A stretch of 5,674 nucleotides of DNA, taken from positions 1-5,674 of the forward strand of contig JAICXZ010000244.1 of assembly GCA_025934475.1 (NCBI GenBank), in the 5' to 3' direction. This document shows, one piece after another, positions 1 to 5,674 of this stretch. The position numbers were made by a program, and so were the translations under genes. How positions within the stretch are numbered: position 1 is the first letter of the stretch; the number at the start of each line of letters is the position of its first letter. Origin of the DNA: Mucilaginibacter sp. (lineage in GTDB: Bacteria; Bacteroidota; Bacteroidia; Sphingobacteriales; Sphingobacteriaceae). Below the pieces are notes generated by a model that saw only the letters and a list, made by a program, of their open reading frames with translations, made no database searches and was not told where the DNA came from.

Positions 1-744
1 AGCTTCTTCTATTGCTATAAGTTCCGGCTGCCTTTTAGCAGGGAAAAAGTGAAAGCGCCAAATCATGTGTTCGATTATGTTCTCCTGCTGGGTTGTATCA
101 GTTTTTTAAGCTTCACAGGCTATCTGCAATATCAATATCATCCCGTTGGAACCAATTACAGCCTGGCTACTTTTATCCCGATGCTGGTTTTGTTTTTTAC
201 CGCATACTATTTTGACCACCTGGGAATACTGAGTATGGCTATCGCCAACCTGGCGCTATGGATGGGTGTATCGGTAACCCCCAGGGAGCTACTAACTAAA
301 TATGATTTTGATAGCGAAACCATTATTTACACTTACCTCCTTTTAGGTGTTTTGTTGTTGGTTCTGGCCTATGCGACTCAAAAACTCCATTTCAAAAAAC
401 ACTTTAAATTCAGTTATCAGCATTATGGTGTCCATATCACATTCATCATTTTGCTGGCGGGATATTTTCATTTCTACGATTCATTTGCCGCGGCATTATG
501 GATGCTGGGCGTGTTTGGGCTGGCCGGTCTCGTTTATTTCGATGGCTATCGAAACAAGTCCTTCTACTTTCTGCTGCTGGTAACCTTGTATAGCTACTTT
601 GCTGTGAGCAGCCTTGTTGTACGCGGGCTAATGCAATCGAACGGAGGAGACGGCATTTACCTTATGCTTCTATATTTTATCGCGTCGGGCGCCGGTGTGG
701 CGGTTTGGCTAATTAACCTGAACAAAAAAATCAAATCAGCATGA
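1..744 (+). CDS. DUF2157-type multi-pass membrane protein, 5' end cut by window edge
   Basis: The frame is open from base 1, so the gene begins upstream. Sixteen residues (SFFYCYKFRLPFSREK) precede the GTG at 49, read naturally as the end of one membrane helix and a loop, and there is no stop. The GTG is therefore probably an internal valine. The visible 247 residues hold about eight hydrophobic segments (counting from that valine: roughly 8-26, 40-55, 58-74, 92-110, 127-147, 148-165, 170-190, 204-224) and end in a lysine-rich tail (NLNKKIKSA). The pattern, including FDYVLLLG, LATFIPM and AYYFDHLGILSMAI, resembles Bacteroidetes proteins annotated as DUF2157, which are inner-membrane proteins of unknown function. 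The missing N-terminus would carry the cytoplasmic DUF2157 head. Its stop overlaps the next gene's start (ATGA), so the two are probably co-translated. The family assignment rests on remembered resemblance; no catalytic residues can be named. Confidence 0.8.
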   Translation, partial: SFFYCYKFRLPFSREKVKAPNHVFDYVLLLGCISFLSFTGYLQYQYHPVGTNYSLATFIPMLVLFFTAYYFDHLGILSMAIANLALWMGVSVTPRELLTKYDFDSETIIYTYLLLGVLLLVLAYATQKLHFKKHFKFSYQHYGVHITFIILLAGYFHFYDSFAAALWMLGVFGLAGLVYFDGYRNKSFYFLLLVTLYSYFAVSSLVVRGLMQSNGGDGIYLMLLYFIASGAGVAVWLINLNKKIKSA

Positions 745-1934
745 TCGCTTTGAACAAAGAATGGCTTTCTAATCTGCGGATACAAGATGAGGCCGAAAAA
801 TATCGCGACAAAGGTTTTATCAGTTCCACCGAATTTGATGTTATCCGAGCTAAATATCCGGTTGGTTTTTATATGCCTAATGTGTTTGTGCGCGCTGGTC
901 TCTTTATACTTACTTTTTTTGTAACGCTGATGGGTGATGGTTTGCTTACCTTAATTGCCACATCCGGCGGTGGCGATAGCGTGGTAGAATCTCCGGGATG
1001 GTCACTGTTCCTTGGCGTAATAAGTTACGCCTGCCTTGAAGGTCTCATTGCCGCAAAAAAACATTTTCGATCCGGAGTGGATGATGCACTATTGCTTGTT
1101 ACCGCTCTTCTTTTTACCGGAATGGTTTTTTCGATCGCATATAAGTCAGGAATAGGTGTGGAGTACCGCAGCCAATGGATCTCTTTCGGTGTATTCATTT
1201 TCACGCTTTATTTCACCATCCGGTTTGTAGATATTTTGATGGCTGGCATTTGCTGCGGCGCATTTTTCGCTACTATTTTCTTTTTCTGGAACAACGTCGG
1301 CTTTGGCGGTTTATACACCGCACCGTTCATCATCATCCTGGTTTCCGCAGGGGTTTACTGGCTGATAAATCCGCTCGGCAAAAAAGCGGAATTGGTACAT
1401 TATGAAGGCTGCCTCTTGATTGCACAGATCGTATCGTTGATTGTCTTGTACGCAGCCGGTAACTATTACATAGTGCAAACCCTTGGCGGCGAAATGAGCC
1501 CTGGACAGCCGGCCAACAAGCCGTTACCGCTGGGATGGTTCTTTTGGTCGTGGACAATGCTGATGCCCCTGGTCTACGTCGCCTTTGGAATCAAACGGAA
1601 AAATATGGTGCTTCTGCGATTGGGTTTGTTGCTGGTTATAGCAGCCGTTTCTACTTTCAGAAACTACTACCATATTTTGCCGACGGATGTGATGCTTATC
1701 ATAGCAGGAGCCCTTGTTATCGCGGTATCCTGGGCATTTATAAGATATCTGAAAACGCCTAAGTATGGATTTATATACGACGAACCAAGCACTAAAACCC
1801 TGCTTGATCACGCGCAAATCGAATCGCTAATTACAGCGCAGAGCGTTGCCAATATACCTGCAGCACCCGCTTCCAGCGGATCACGCTTTGGTGGCGGCGA
1901 TTTCGGGGGAGGCGGATCATCAGGAAGTTTTTAA
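741..1934 (+). CDS. Multi-pass membrane protein with DUF2157-like N-terminus and Gly/Ser-rich C-terminal tail
   Basis: This 397-residue protein starts at an ATG overlapping the previous stop; the A-rich stretch AACAAAAAAATCAAATCAGC precedes it, as is usual in Bacteroidetes. Residues 1-45 are a soluble, charged head (EAEKYRDKGFISSTEFDVI) that looks like the short helical head of DUF2157 proteins. About ten hydrophobic segments follow between 48 and 336, with a longer polar loop near 241-263 (GGEMSPGQPANK). The last 60 residues are polar and end in a glycine/serine tail, FGGGDFGGGGSSGSF. Similar tails finish TPM-domain (YgcG-type) and DUF2207 membrane proteins, but no TPM domain is present here. 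The function is unknown. Overlap with the upstream DUF2157 gene suggests that the two proteins act in one membrane complex, which is inference. The gene ends 15 bases from the convergent lipoprotein gene, with no clear hairpin between them. Confidence 0.85.
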   Translation: MIALNKEWLSNLRIQDEAEKYRDKGFISSTEFDVIRAKYPVGFYMPNVFVRAGLFILTFFVTLMGDGLLTLIATSGGGDSVVESPGWSLFLGVISYACLEGLIAAKKHFRSGVDDALLLVTALLFTGMVFSIAYKSGIGVEYRSQWISFGVFIFTLYFTIRFVDILMAGICCGAFFATIFFFWNNVGFGGLYTAPFIIILVSAGVYWLINPLGKKAELVHYEGCLLIAQIVSLIVLYAAGNYYIVQTLGGEMSPGQPANKPLPLGWFFWSWTMLMPLVYVAFGIKRKNMVLLRLGLLLVIAAVSTFRNYYHILPTDVMLIIAGALVIAVSWAFIRYLKTPKYGFIYDEPSTKTLLDHAQIESLITAQSVANIPAAPASSGSRFGGGDFGGGGSSGSF

Positions 1935-1949
1935 AATGCAGATGCTGGC

Positions 1950-2945
1950 TTATTTGATCGTGTCGGTCACCTCATACCGGTCAACCGATTCGTAGGCGTT
2001 TGGCATTTTGTTAAAGACCGCATAGAATACATACTTTTTGTCCTTGTCAATGCCGGGCATTAGCTTTCCAAGCGCCTTACGTACCTGCATGTTTTCTTTA
2101 AGCAATCCGGCGGTATTTGATAGCTTGATCTGCGACTGGTAGTATATCTGCGGGAAGACACCTTCGTTGTTCCTGTAAGTTTGTACGCTGATAATCTTAG
2201 GCGTAGTAGATATTGCGCCGATAGCGTAAGGGAAGCCATATTCGTGATTCGCCTGGCCCAAAACCTTTGCAAAGAAATCCTCCATAGGTTTATTGTCCGG
2301 ATATACCCAGTTAAGACTTGGCTGCACACAGCTTCTTGCTTCCCCCATAATATTTGCCGCATCGAAAAGGTAGCGTTTGGCGTATTGGGCTTTTGCAAAT
2401 TCGTAAAGCTCAGGCGCGGTCTTTCCGTTCATAGTGTACGGTTCTATTTCGAGGTCAGTCACTTTCCATCCATAGCTCAGCTTTTTGTATGTAACCGTAA
2501 CGAGTTGTCCGTTCGGAATACTTTTTTGGGAGAAAAAAGCCATATACGTTTCCGGCTGGTCTATAGTGCACCCTATTTTATGATTATTAACTCCTTTATT
2601 GGTTACGTTGATAGTATCCCTGCCTTTCTTTTTGCTAACAATGTAATATTCTTCAAGCATGGTAAAATCACCTTCTTTCATGTGATTACTCACCATTTCG
2701 ATATCCTTCAAGTTACTGGCGTTGTCTATCATTTCCTGCGAAAGAATAGCCGAAAGGTTCTTTTTGCTATTGGCTTTAAAACCTTCGAACAGGGTTTTGT
2801 TCAGGGCGTGAAAATCACTTGCATCGCCTGAAGGAATTTGCTCATTGGCATAAGTTCCTGGCGCTGCCTGCTTATGACAACTTTGGAAAACTATTATAAA
2901 AGACAGTAAAAAAAGCGCTTGCTTAAGTAAGGTTTTGGGGTACAT
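1950..2945 (-). CDS. Predicted lipoprotein of unknown function
   Basis: I choose the ATG at 2945 (331 residues), because the protein then opens with a textbook lipoprotein signal: MYPKTLLKQ, a hydrophobic core ALFLLSFIIVF, then a lipobox QSC with the acylated cysteine at residue 23. The ATG at 3005 would add 20 polar residues, including two cysteines, before the signal. The mature protein is soluble and would be anchored in the periplasm or at the outer membrane. Residues after the signal (ALNKTLFEGFKANSKKNLSAIL) followed by a beta-rich stretch ending YKKLSYGWKVTDLEIEPYTM resemble an NTF2-like fold, with a helical and mixed second half (about 180-331: TAPELYEFAKAQYAKRYLFDA onward). This fold guess is weak and I recognise no named family. 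It is transcribed in the same direction as the SMR gene, 82 bases downstream of it, and may have its own promoter. Confidence 0.82.
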   Translation of the reverse strand: MYPKTLLKQALFLLSFIIVFQSCHKQAAPGTYANEQIPSGDASDFHALNKTLFEGFKANSKKNLSAILSQEMIDNASNLKDIEMVSNHMKEGDFTMLEEYYIVSKKKGRDTINVTNKGVNNHKIGCTIDQPETYMAFFSQKSIPNGQLVTVTYKKLSYGWKVTDLEIEPYTMNGKTAPELYEFAKAQYAKRYLFDAANIMGEARSCVQPSLNWVYPDNKPMEDFFAKVLGQANHEYGFPYAIGAISTTPKIISVQTYRNNEGVFPQIYYQSQIKLSNTAGLLKENMQVRKALGKLMPGIDKDKKYVFYAVFNKMPNAYESVDRYEVTDTIK

Positions 2946-2982
2946 GGTAATAGCGAATAAGGTGACACATTGTTTAGATGTG

Positions 2983-3017
2983 CGATTATAACATTTTTTA
3001 ACCATCCGCGCAAAAAA
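2983..3017 (-). promoter_or_regulatory. Candidate Bacteroidetes-type promoter of the lipoprotein gene
   Basis: On the minus strand a TTTTTTG tract (3017-3011) is followed after 20 bases by TATAATCG (2990-2983). Bacteroidetes housekeeping promoters are known for a TTG element near -33 and TAnnTTTG near -7; the match is partial (TA plus two of the last four bases). A start site near 2978 would leave about 30 untranslated bases before the ATG at 2945, and would exclude the upstream ATG at 3005. The region is AT-rich, so a chance match is possible. Confidence 0.3.
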
Positions 3018-3024
3018 TCGGATG
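3003..3024. repeat. Short perfect inverted repeat between SMR and lipoprotein genes
   Basis: CATCCG at 3003-3008 and CGGATG at 3019-3024 can pair as a 6-bp stem with a 10-base A-rich loop. In the direction of the SMR transcript it lies directly after the stop codon at 3028, but it is followed by GTTAAAAAATG, not a U-tract, so it is not a standard intrinsic terminator. It may be a weak transcript-end hairpin or chance. Confidence 0.35.
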
Positions 3025-3027
3025 TAA

Positions 3028-3405
3028 CTATTTCATGCTGGTTCCATAGAACTTCAGGCCCATAATGCCCGCCATGATCATCAACATAAAAAGTACCTCG
3101 AGCCAGGATATTTTTTGTTTAAAAATTGCTACTTCAGCAACCTTAATGAGCACCAGCGTAATGGCGGTCCATACCGCGTAAGCTGTCGCTGTTGAAACCT
3201 GCTTGATCGCGATCGAAAAGAAATAAATGTTGCCGATACCAAATAAAATATATCCCACAAAAGGCACCAGGATAGGCAAGCCTTCTGCTACTTTATAAAA
3301 ATTAGTAATGCGGAGCGTTTTGAGATCGCCGAAGCGCATAAACTTCAAAGAGAAGGTCCATGCTGATTCAAACAGTGCAGCGATAAATAAGTACAACCAG
3401 GCCAA
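3028..3405 (-). CDS. SMR-family small membrane transporter (Gdx/SugE/EmrE-like), TTG start
   Basis: A 125-residue protein with four hydrophobic helices (about 3-22, 45-66, 72-95, 100-118). It shows small multidrug resistance hallmarks: MAWLYLFIAALFE at the start with the single essential membrane glutamate (E13), TAYAVWT (Y76, W79) in helix 3, and AGIMGLK in helix 4. SMR proteins work as antiparallel dimers exporting guanidinium or lipophilic cations against protons. The MAW start and AGIMGLK recall the guanidinium-exporter (Gdx, formerly SugE) branch more than EmrE, but the substrate cannot be read. The start must be TTG: an in-frame TGA lies three codons upstream, no ATG is available, and TTG restores the family's conserved N-terminus. 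Oddities: it is about 20 residues longer than the usual 105, with the extra length between helices 1 and 2 (about 24-44), and charged residues (K88, E91) lie in helix 3 where the family has small residues. It begins 22 bases after the hydroxylase stop, so the two are probably co-transcribed. Confidence 0.85.
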   Translation of the reverse strand: MAWLYLFIAALFESAWTFSLKFMRFGDLKTLRITNFYKVAEGLPILVPFVGYILFGIGNIYFFSIAIKQVSTATAYAVWTAITLVLIKVAEVAIFKQKISWLEVLFMLMIMAGIMGLKFYGTSMK

Positions 3406-3427
3406 TATCCGTCAGGTTAATTTAATA

Positions 3428-4399
3428 TTAATCGCAAGATATATAATTTTCCTGTGGTTGACTTACTTCGAGCGATGGCTGCGGCTGATTTTCGGCTATC
3501 GTCTGTTTCGATGATTTACCTCTGATCGACCTCCAGGCGCCTATAATTCCGTTCAGAATACGCGGGCGAAGATTATAATACCAATTGAACCACTTGTACC
3601 TCAATAGCCTTTGCTCATCAAAGCGCTTTACCGAGAATGCGTGCTGCAAGAAGTAATCTTTTGGATAATCATAATACAAGCCCCAGTTCTCGCGTTTGTC
3701 ACCTGGTTTTTTACCCGGATCATAAACGGTCCCAAACAAGTAATCCCACATAGAAAACTTGGTCGAAAAATTAGCATGAAATACCTCGCGGTAGTTCGCA
3801 TGGTGCCATAGGTGAAGTTCGGGCGTGTTGAGGAAATACTTCAGCTTGCCAAACTTTACATTGACGTTGGCATGGATAAACATACCGAATAACGCATCCA
3901 GCAATGCTTTGATCGGCACGATGATCTCCGGATTCGGACTCAGAATGATGATCGGTGCAAACTCGATGGTTTGGTTAATGATAATCTCGACGATGTGTGA
4001 GCGTGATCCCGCCAGGAAATCCACCTCTTTTCCTGAATGGTGCGCCTCGTGTGTACGCCACAAAAGTTTGCTCCTGTGCTGCAGGCGGTGGAAAAGGTAG
4101 ATATACAGGTCGTGGGTGAACAGAAAGAATATTATCTGTGCTGTAGTCGACCAGTCATGCATCAAACCAAGGCCGGTTACATGGAGATGATTCTGAATTG
4201 GCGCGATGATATAATCGAAGATCAGTATCTTAAGAAAATAACTCTGTATAATGGTATACCACACCAGGTCGACCCAAAAACCGTCCCTGAAAAATGGAAG
4301 GCCTTTGCGATAGGGCGATATCCGCTCCCAGGCAATGATAAACGCTACCCAGGAGAAGAGAATTATTGTCGTTATGGTTACTAATTTCGATTGATCCAT
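3428..4399 (-). CDS. Fatty acid hydroxylase / sterol desaturase superfamily membrane di-iron oxygenase
   Basis: A 323-residue integral membrane protein with the histidine clusters that bind two irons in this superfamily (Pfam FA_hydroxylase): H104-x3-H108 (HRLQH), H117-x2-H120-H121 (HEAHH) and H196-x2-H199-H200 (HLWHH). Further conserved histidines are H96, H135 and H176. Membrane segments lie near 7-24, 42-66, 86-103 and 137-175. Such enzymes use O2 and reducing equivalents to hydroxylate or desaturate C-H bonds in fatty acids, sphingolipids, sterols or carotenoids. The substrate here cannot be told; a role on membrane lipids, perhaps the sphingolipids typical of this group, is inference. 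The last 30 or so residues form a polar Q/P-rich tail (AENQPQPSLEVSQPQEN) outside the catalytic core. The ATG at 4399 is preceded by A-rich sequence and a heptamer tandem repeat. The SMR gene follows after 22 bases. Confidence 0.93.
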   Translation of the reverse strand: MDQSKLVTITTIILFSWVAFIIAWERISPYRKGLPFFRDGFWVDLVWYTIIQSYFLKILIFDYIIAPIQNHLHVTGLGLMHDWSTTAQIIFFLFTHDLYIYLFHRLQHRSKLLWRTHEAHHSGKEVDFLAGSRSHIVEIIINQTIEFAPIIILSPNPEIIVPIKALLDALFGMFIHANVNVKFGKLKYFLNTPELHLWHHANYREVFHANFSTKFSMWDYLFGTVYDPGKKPGDKRENWGLYYDYPKDYFLQHAFSVKRFDEQRLLRYKWFNWYYNLRPRILNGIIGAWRSIRGKSSKQTIAENQPQPSLEVSQPQENYISCD

Positions 4400-4403
4400 T
4401 TTT

Positions 4404-4438
4404 AAAGTCGAAAGTCTTGAGCCGAAAGTCTTAAGTCT
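4404..4438. repeat. Degenerate heptamer tandem repeat, five units, at the hydroxylase start
   Basis: Five consecutive 7-base units can be read on the plus strand: AAAGTCG, AAAGTCT, TGAGCCG, AAAGTCT, TAAGTCT. The 10-mer CGAAAGTCTT occurs twice, 14 bases apart (4409-4418 and 4423-4432). The array ends four bases before the minus-strand start codon at 4399, so it lies in the leader or promoter of the hydroxylase gene. It resembles in form the short tandemly repeated heptamers known in cyanobacterial intergenic regions; no function is evident. Confidence 0.65.
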
Positions 4439-4454
4439 CTTTTATCCTTTTATT

Positions 4455-4602
4455 AAAAACTATGTCATTTCGACGAGTCCGTGAGGGCTAGTGGGTGGGC
4501 GACGAGGAGAAATCTTTTACACCTGACAGGCCCACCTCGATGCATGTTCGAAAAGATTTCTCCTCACCCCCTGCTCAGTCCCCACTGTTCGTCGAAATGA
4601 CA
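4455..4602 (-). terminator. Possible intrinsic terminator of the HAD-NeuB gene
   Basis: On the minus strand the hairpin starts nine bases after the TAG stop at 4612. The outer 14-bp stem ends at 4463 and is followed by TAGTTTTTAATA, a short U-tract. On the plus strand the same stem is followed by CTCTTTTTA, so it could terminate in both directions. The very large loop region makes it an atypical terminator. Confidence 0.35.
4463..4602. repeat. 140-bp imperfect inverted-repeat element (REP/MITE-like)
   Basis: Two perfect nested pairs of arms are visible. The outer arms are TGTCATTTCGACGA (4463-4476) and its complement TCGTCGAAATGACA (4589-4602), 14 bp. The inner arms are GAGGAGAAATCTTTT (4504-4518) and AAAAGATTTCTCCTC (4551-4565), 15 bp. 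The 27- and 23-base stretches between outer and inner arms are only partly complementary (G-rich against C-rich), and the central loop is 32 bases. The element thus reads as two copies of a roughly 55-base unit placed head to head. CGACGAG is also repeated directly at 4471 and 4500. It fills most of the 212-base gap between the NeuB and hydroxylase genes and contains no open reading frame worth calling. Similar TGTCATTTCGA...GAGAAATCT units recur in Bacteroidetes genomes as I remember them; copy number here cannot be seen. No flanking target-site duplication directly abuts the arms. Confidence 0.85.
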
Positions 4603-4611
4603 CTCTTTTTA

Positions 4612-5674
4612 CTATGATTTATACTCTGGAGAGATGTTAACGCGTAAACGTTTCATCGGTCCTAATTCTGATTCGTAAACTTTTTTAACACCGTCGCCGG
4701 CTGCGATCTCTACATCGCGGATATCGCGCACTAAACGTGCCAAACCTTGAGGTTCAACTGATGCGGCATGATCCGATCCCCACATCGCGCGGTCAAGTGT
4801 AAAGTGTCTTTCAACAAAAGTAGCGCCCAAAGCAACGGCCGCTACTGTAGTAGCCAACCCTGTTTCGTGACCAGAGTAGCCGATCGGCACACCCGGGTAT
4901 TTCTTGCCCAGGGTATTGATCATACGCAGGTTCAACTCTTCAGGCTTACATGGGTATGATGAAGTAGAATGTGCGATAAATAACGGATATTCCGGATCGA
5001 ATTTCTTTACCAAATCAACCGCATCTTCAATTTCCTTGTTAGTCGACATACCGGTCGATAACATCAGTGGTTTGCCAGTAAACAGAATGCGTTTGATAAG
5101 CGGGAAATCGGTCAATGAAGCAGACGCTAGTTTGTAGATCGGGGTATCAAACTGTTCCATAAAGTTAACAGCTTCTACATCCCAGGTAGATACGAACCAG
5201 TCGATACCAACTTCGCGGCAATACTGATCAATAGCTGCATATTCCACCACACCAAACTCGGTCTTCCGCTTATAGTCGATATAGCTCATGCGGCCCCATG
5301 GGGTATCGCGCATAATTTCCCATTGATCTTTCGGAACACAAATTTCAGGCGTGCGTTTTTGGAATTTAACCGCGCTTGCTTTGGCAGCAACTGCTTCATC
5401 GATCAGCTGTTTAGCGATCTCCAGCGAACCGTTGTGGTTGATACCAATTTCGGCAATGATATAGCAAGGTTCGCCAACGCCGATACGGTTACCCGTGCTT
5501 AACTTGTAAGTTTTACTGATGGAATGGAATTGTGATTCCTTCCTGTTAATTTCGATAAGTAACTCAGCAAATTCCCTGAACGCGCCTTCACCACCTTTAG
5601 CTTCGCAGATGTAATCCACTTTTTCTTTCACAAATGAAAGTGCATCTGCGGGCGCTGCGGTAATGCCAACCAGG
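4612..5674 (-). CDS. Fusion of KdsC-like HAD phosphatase C-terminus with NeuB-type nonulosonic acid synthase; 5' end cut by window edge
   Basis: The frame stays open to the window edge. Residue numbers count from the GTG at 5631. Before and across it the protein reads VGITAAPADALSF, then KVDYICEAKGGEGAFREF, the C-terminal signature of KdsC-type HAD phosphatases (DY...GGxGAxRE). After a linker (about 28-50) comes a NeuB TIM barrel with its expected residues: E61 and N65-H66 (AEIGINHNG), K89 (VKFQK), K167 (YKLAS), STG 192-194, H221 (AHSTSSYP), H255 (GYSGHE), E274 and H276 (VERHFTLD), and D287-H288 (GSDHAASVEP). NeuB enzymes join phosphoenolpyruvate to ManNAc or a related sugar to make sialic-acid-type sugars; H221 and H276 should hold the metal. 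The protein stops at PMKRLRVNISPEYKS, where classical NeuB would enter its SAF (antifreeze-like) domain. No ATG, GTG or TTG lies between residue 6 and the barrel, so a separate NeuB start is excluded. The exact sugar is unknown. Confidence 0.92.
   Translation of the reverse strand, partial: LVGITAAPADALSFVKEKVDYICEAKGGEGAFREFAELLIEINRKESQFHSISKTYKLSTGNRIGVGEPCYIIAEIGINHNGSLEIAKQLIDEAVAAKASAVKFQKRTPEICVPKDQWEIMRDTPWGRMSYIDYKRKTEFGVVEYAAIDQYCREVGIDWFVSTWDVEAVNFMEQFDTPIYKLASASLTDFPLIKRILFTGKPLMLSTGMSTNKEIEDAVDLVKKFDPEYPLFIAHSTSSYPCKPEELNLRMINTLGKKYPGVPIGYSGHETGLATTVAAVALGATFVERHFTLDRAMWGSDHAASVEPQGLARLVRDIRDVEIAAGDGVKKVYESELGPMKRLRVNISPEYKS

Noticed and set aside
49..51. GTG as the start of the first gene
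   Set aside because: The frame is open to base 1 and the 16 preceding residues fit the end of a membrane helix and loop of the same family, so this is an internal valine.
1333..1817. Minus-strand open frames of 74 and 97 residues and plus-strand frames inside the second gene
   Set aside because: They are shadows of the 397-residue membrane protein, with biased composition and no motifs.
1935..1949. Terminator between the convergent genes
   Set aside because: The 15-base gap has no stem and no T-run; any termination signal would have to lie within the coding ends.
2181..2831. 216-residue open frame on the plus strand
   Set aside because: It is fully antisense to the lipoprotein gene, has no recognisable domain, and the minus-strand frame carries a convincing signal peptide and lipobox.
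2946..3005. ATG at 3005 as the lipoprotein start
   Set aside because: It would place 20 polar residues before a normal lipoprotein signal, and a candidate promoter lies within this stretch.
3308..4384. Several plus-strand open frames of 66-115 residues
   Set aside because: They are antisense to the hydroxylase and SMR genes, which have clear family motifs; their translations show no domain.
4459..4616. ACTATG on both sides of the inverted-repeat element as a target-site duplication
   Set aside because: The copies overlap the left arm and lie nine bases outside the right arm, so they are not placed as a duplication should be; probably chance.
5629..5631. GTG as the start of a free-standing NeuB
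   Set aside because: The codons on both sides encode continuous KdsC-like sequence, so this is an internal valine of the fusion.

Overview
The window looks like chromosomal DNA from a Bacteroidetes bacterium, most likely Sphingobacteriaceae (a Mucilaginibacter- or Pedobacter-like genome). The grounds are moderate GC, A-rich tracts instead of Shine-Dalgarno sites before the starts, a Bacteroidetes-style lipoprotein with the cysteine after a short hydrophobic stretch, and protein sequences resembling those of that group. The genus is inference. Six protein-coding genes are supported. No rRNA, tRNA, CRISPR array or transposase gene is visible.

Plus strand, 1-1934: two multi-pass membrane proteins overlap by four bases (ATGA) and so are probably translationally coupled. 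The first is the C-terminal part of a DUF2157-type protein cut by the left window edge. The second is a 397-residue protein with about ten membrane segments and a glycine/serine-rich tail. They converge, 15 bases apart, on the next block.

Minus strand, 5674-1950: reading in the direction of transcription, there is first a large fusion protein, cut by the right edge, in which the C-terminal end of a KdsC-like HAD phosphatase runs without a break into a sialic-acid synthase (NeuB-type) TIM barrel that lacks the usual C-terminal SAF domain. A 140-base inverted-repeat element and a short heptamer tandem repeat fill the next intergenic gap. Then come a di-iron fatty acid hydroxylase/sterol desaturase family protein, an SMR-family small transporter with a TTG start 22 bases after it, and a lipoprotein of unknown function.

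Working together: the HAD-NeuB fusion points to synthesis of a nonulosonic acid (sialic acid, KDN or a relative) for a surface glycan, possibly through a 9-phosphate intermediate that the fused phosphatase would remove. The hydroxylase and the SMR protein form a probable two-gene operon. The lipoprotein may have its own promoter. The most noteworthy items are the domain fusion, the inverted-repeat element, the heptamer repeat directly at the hydroxylase start, and the unusual features of the SMR protein.
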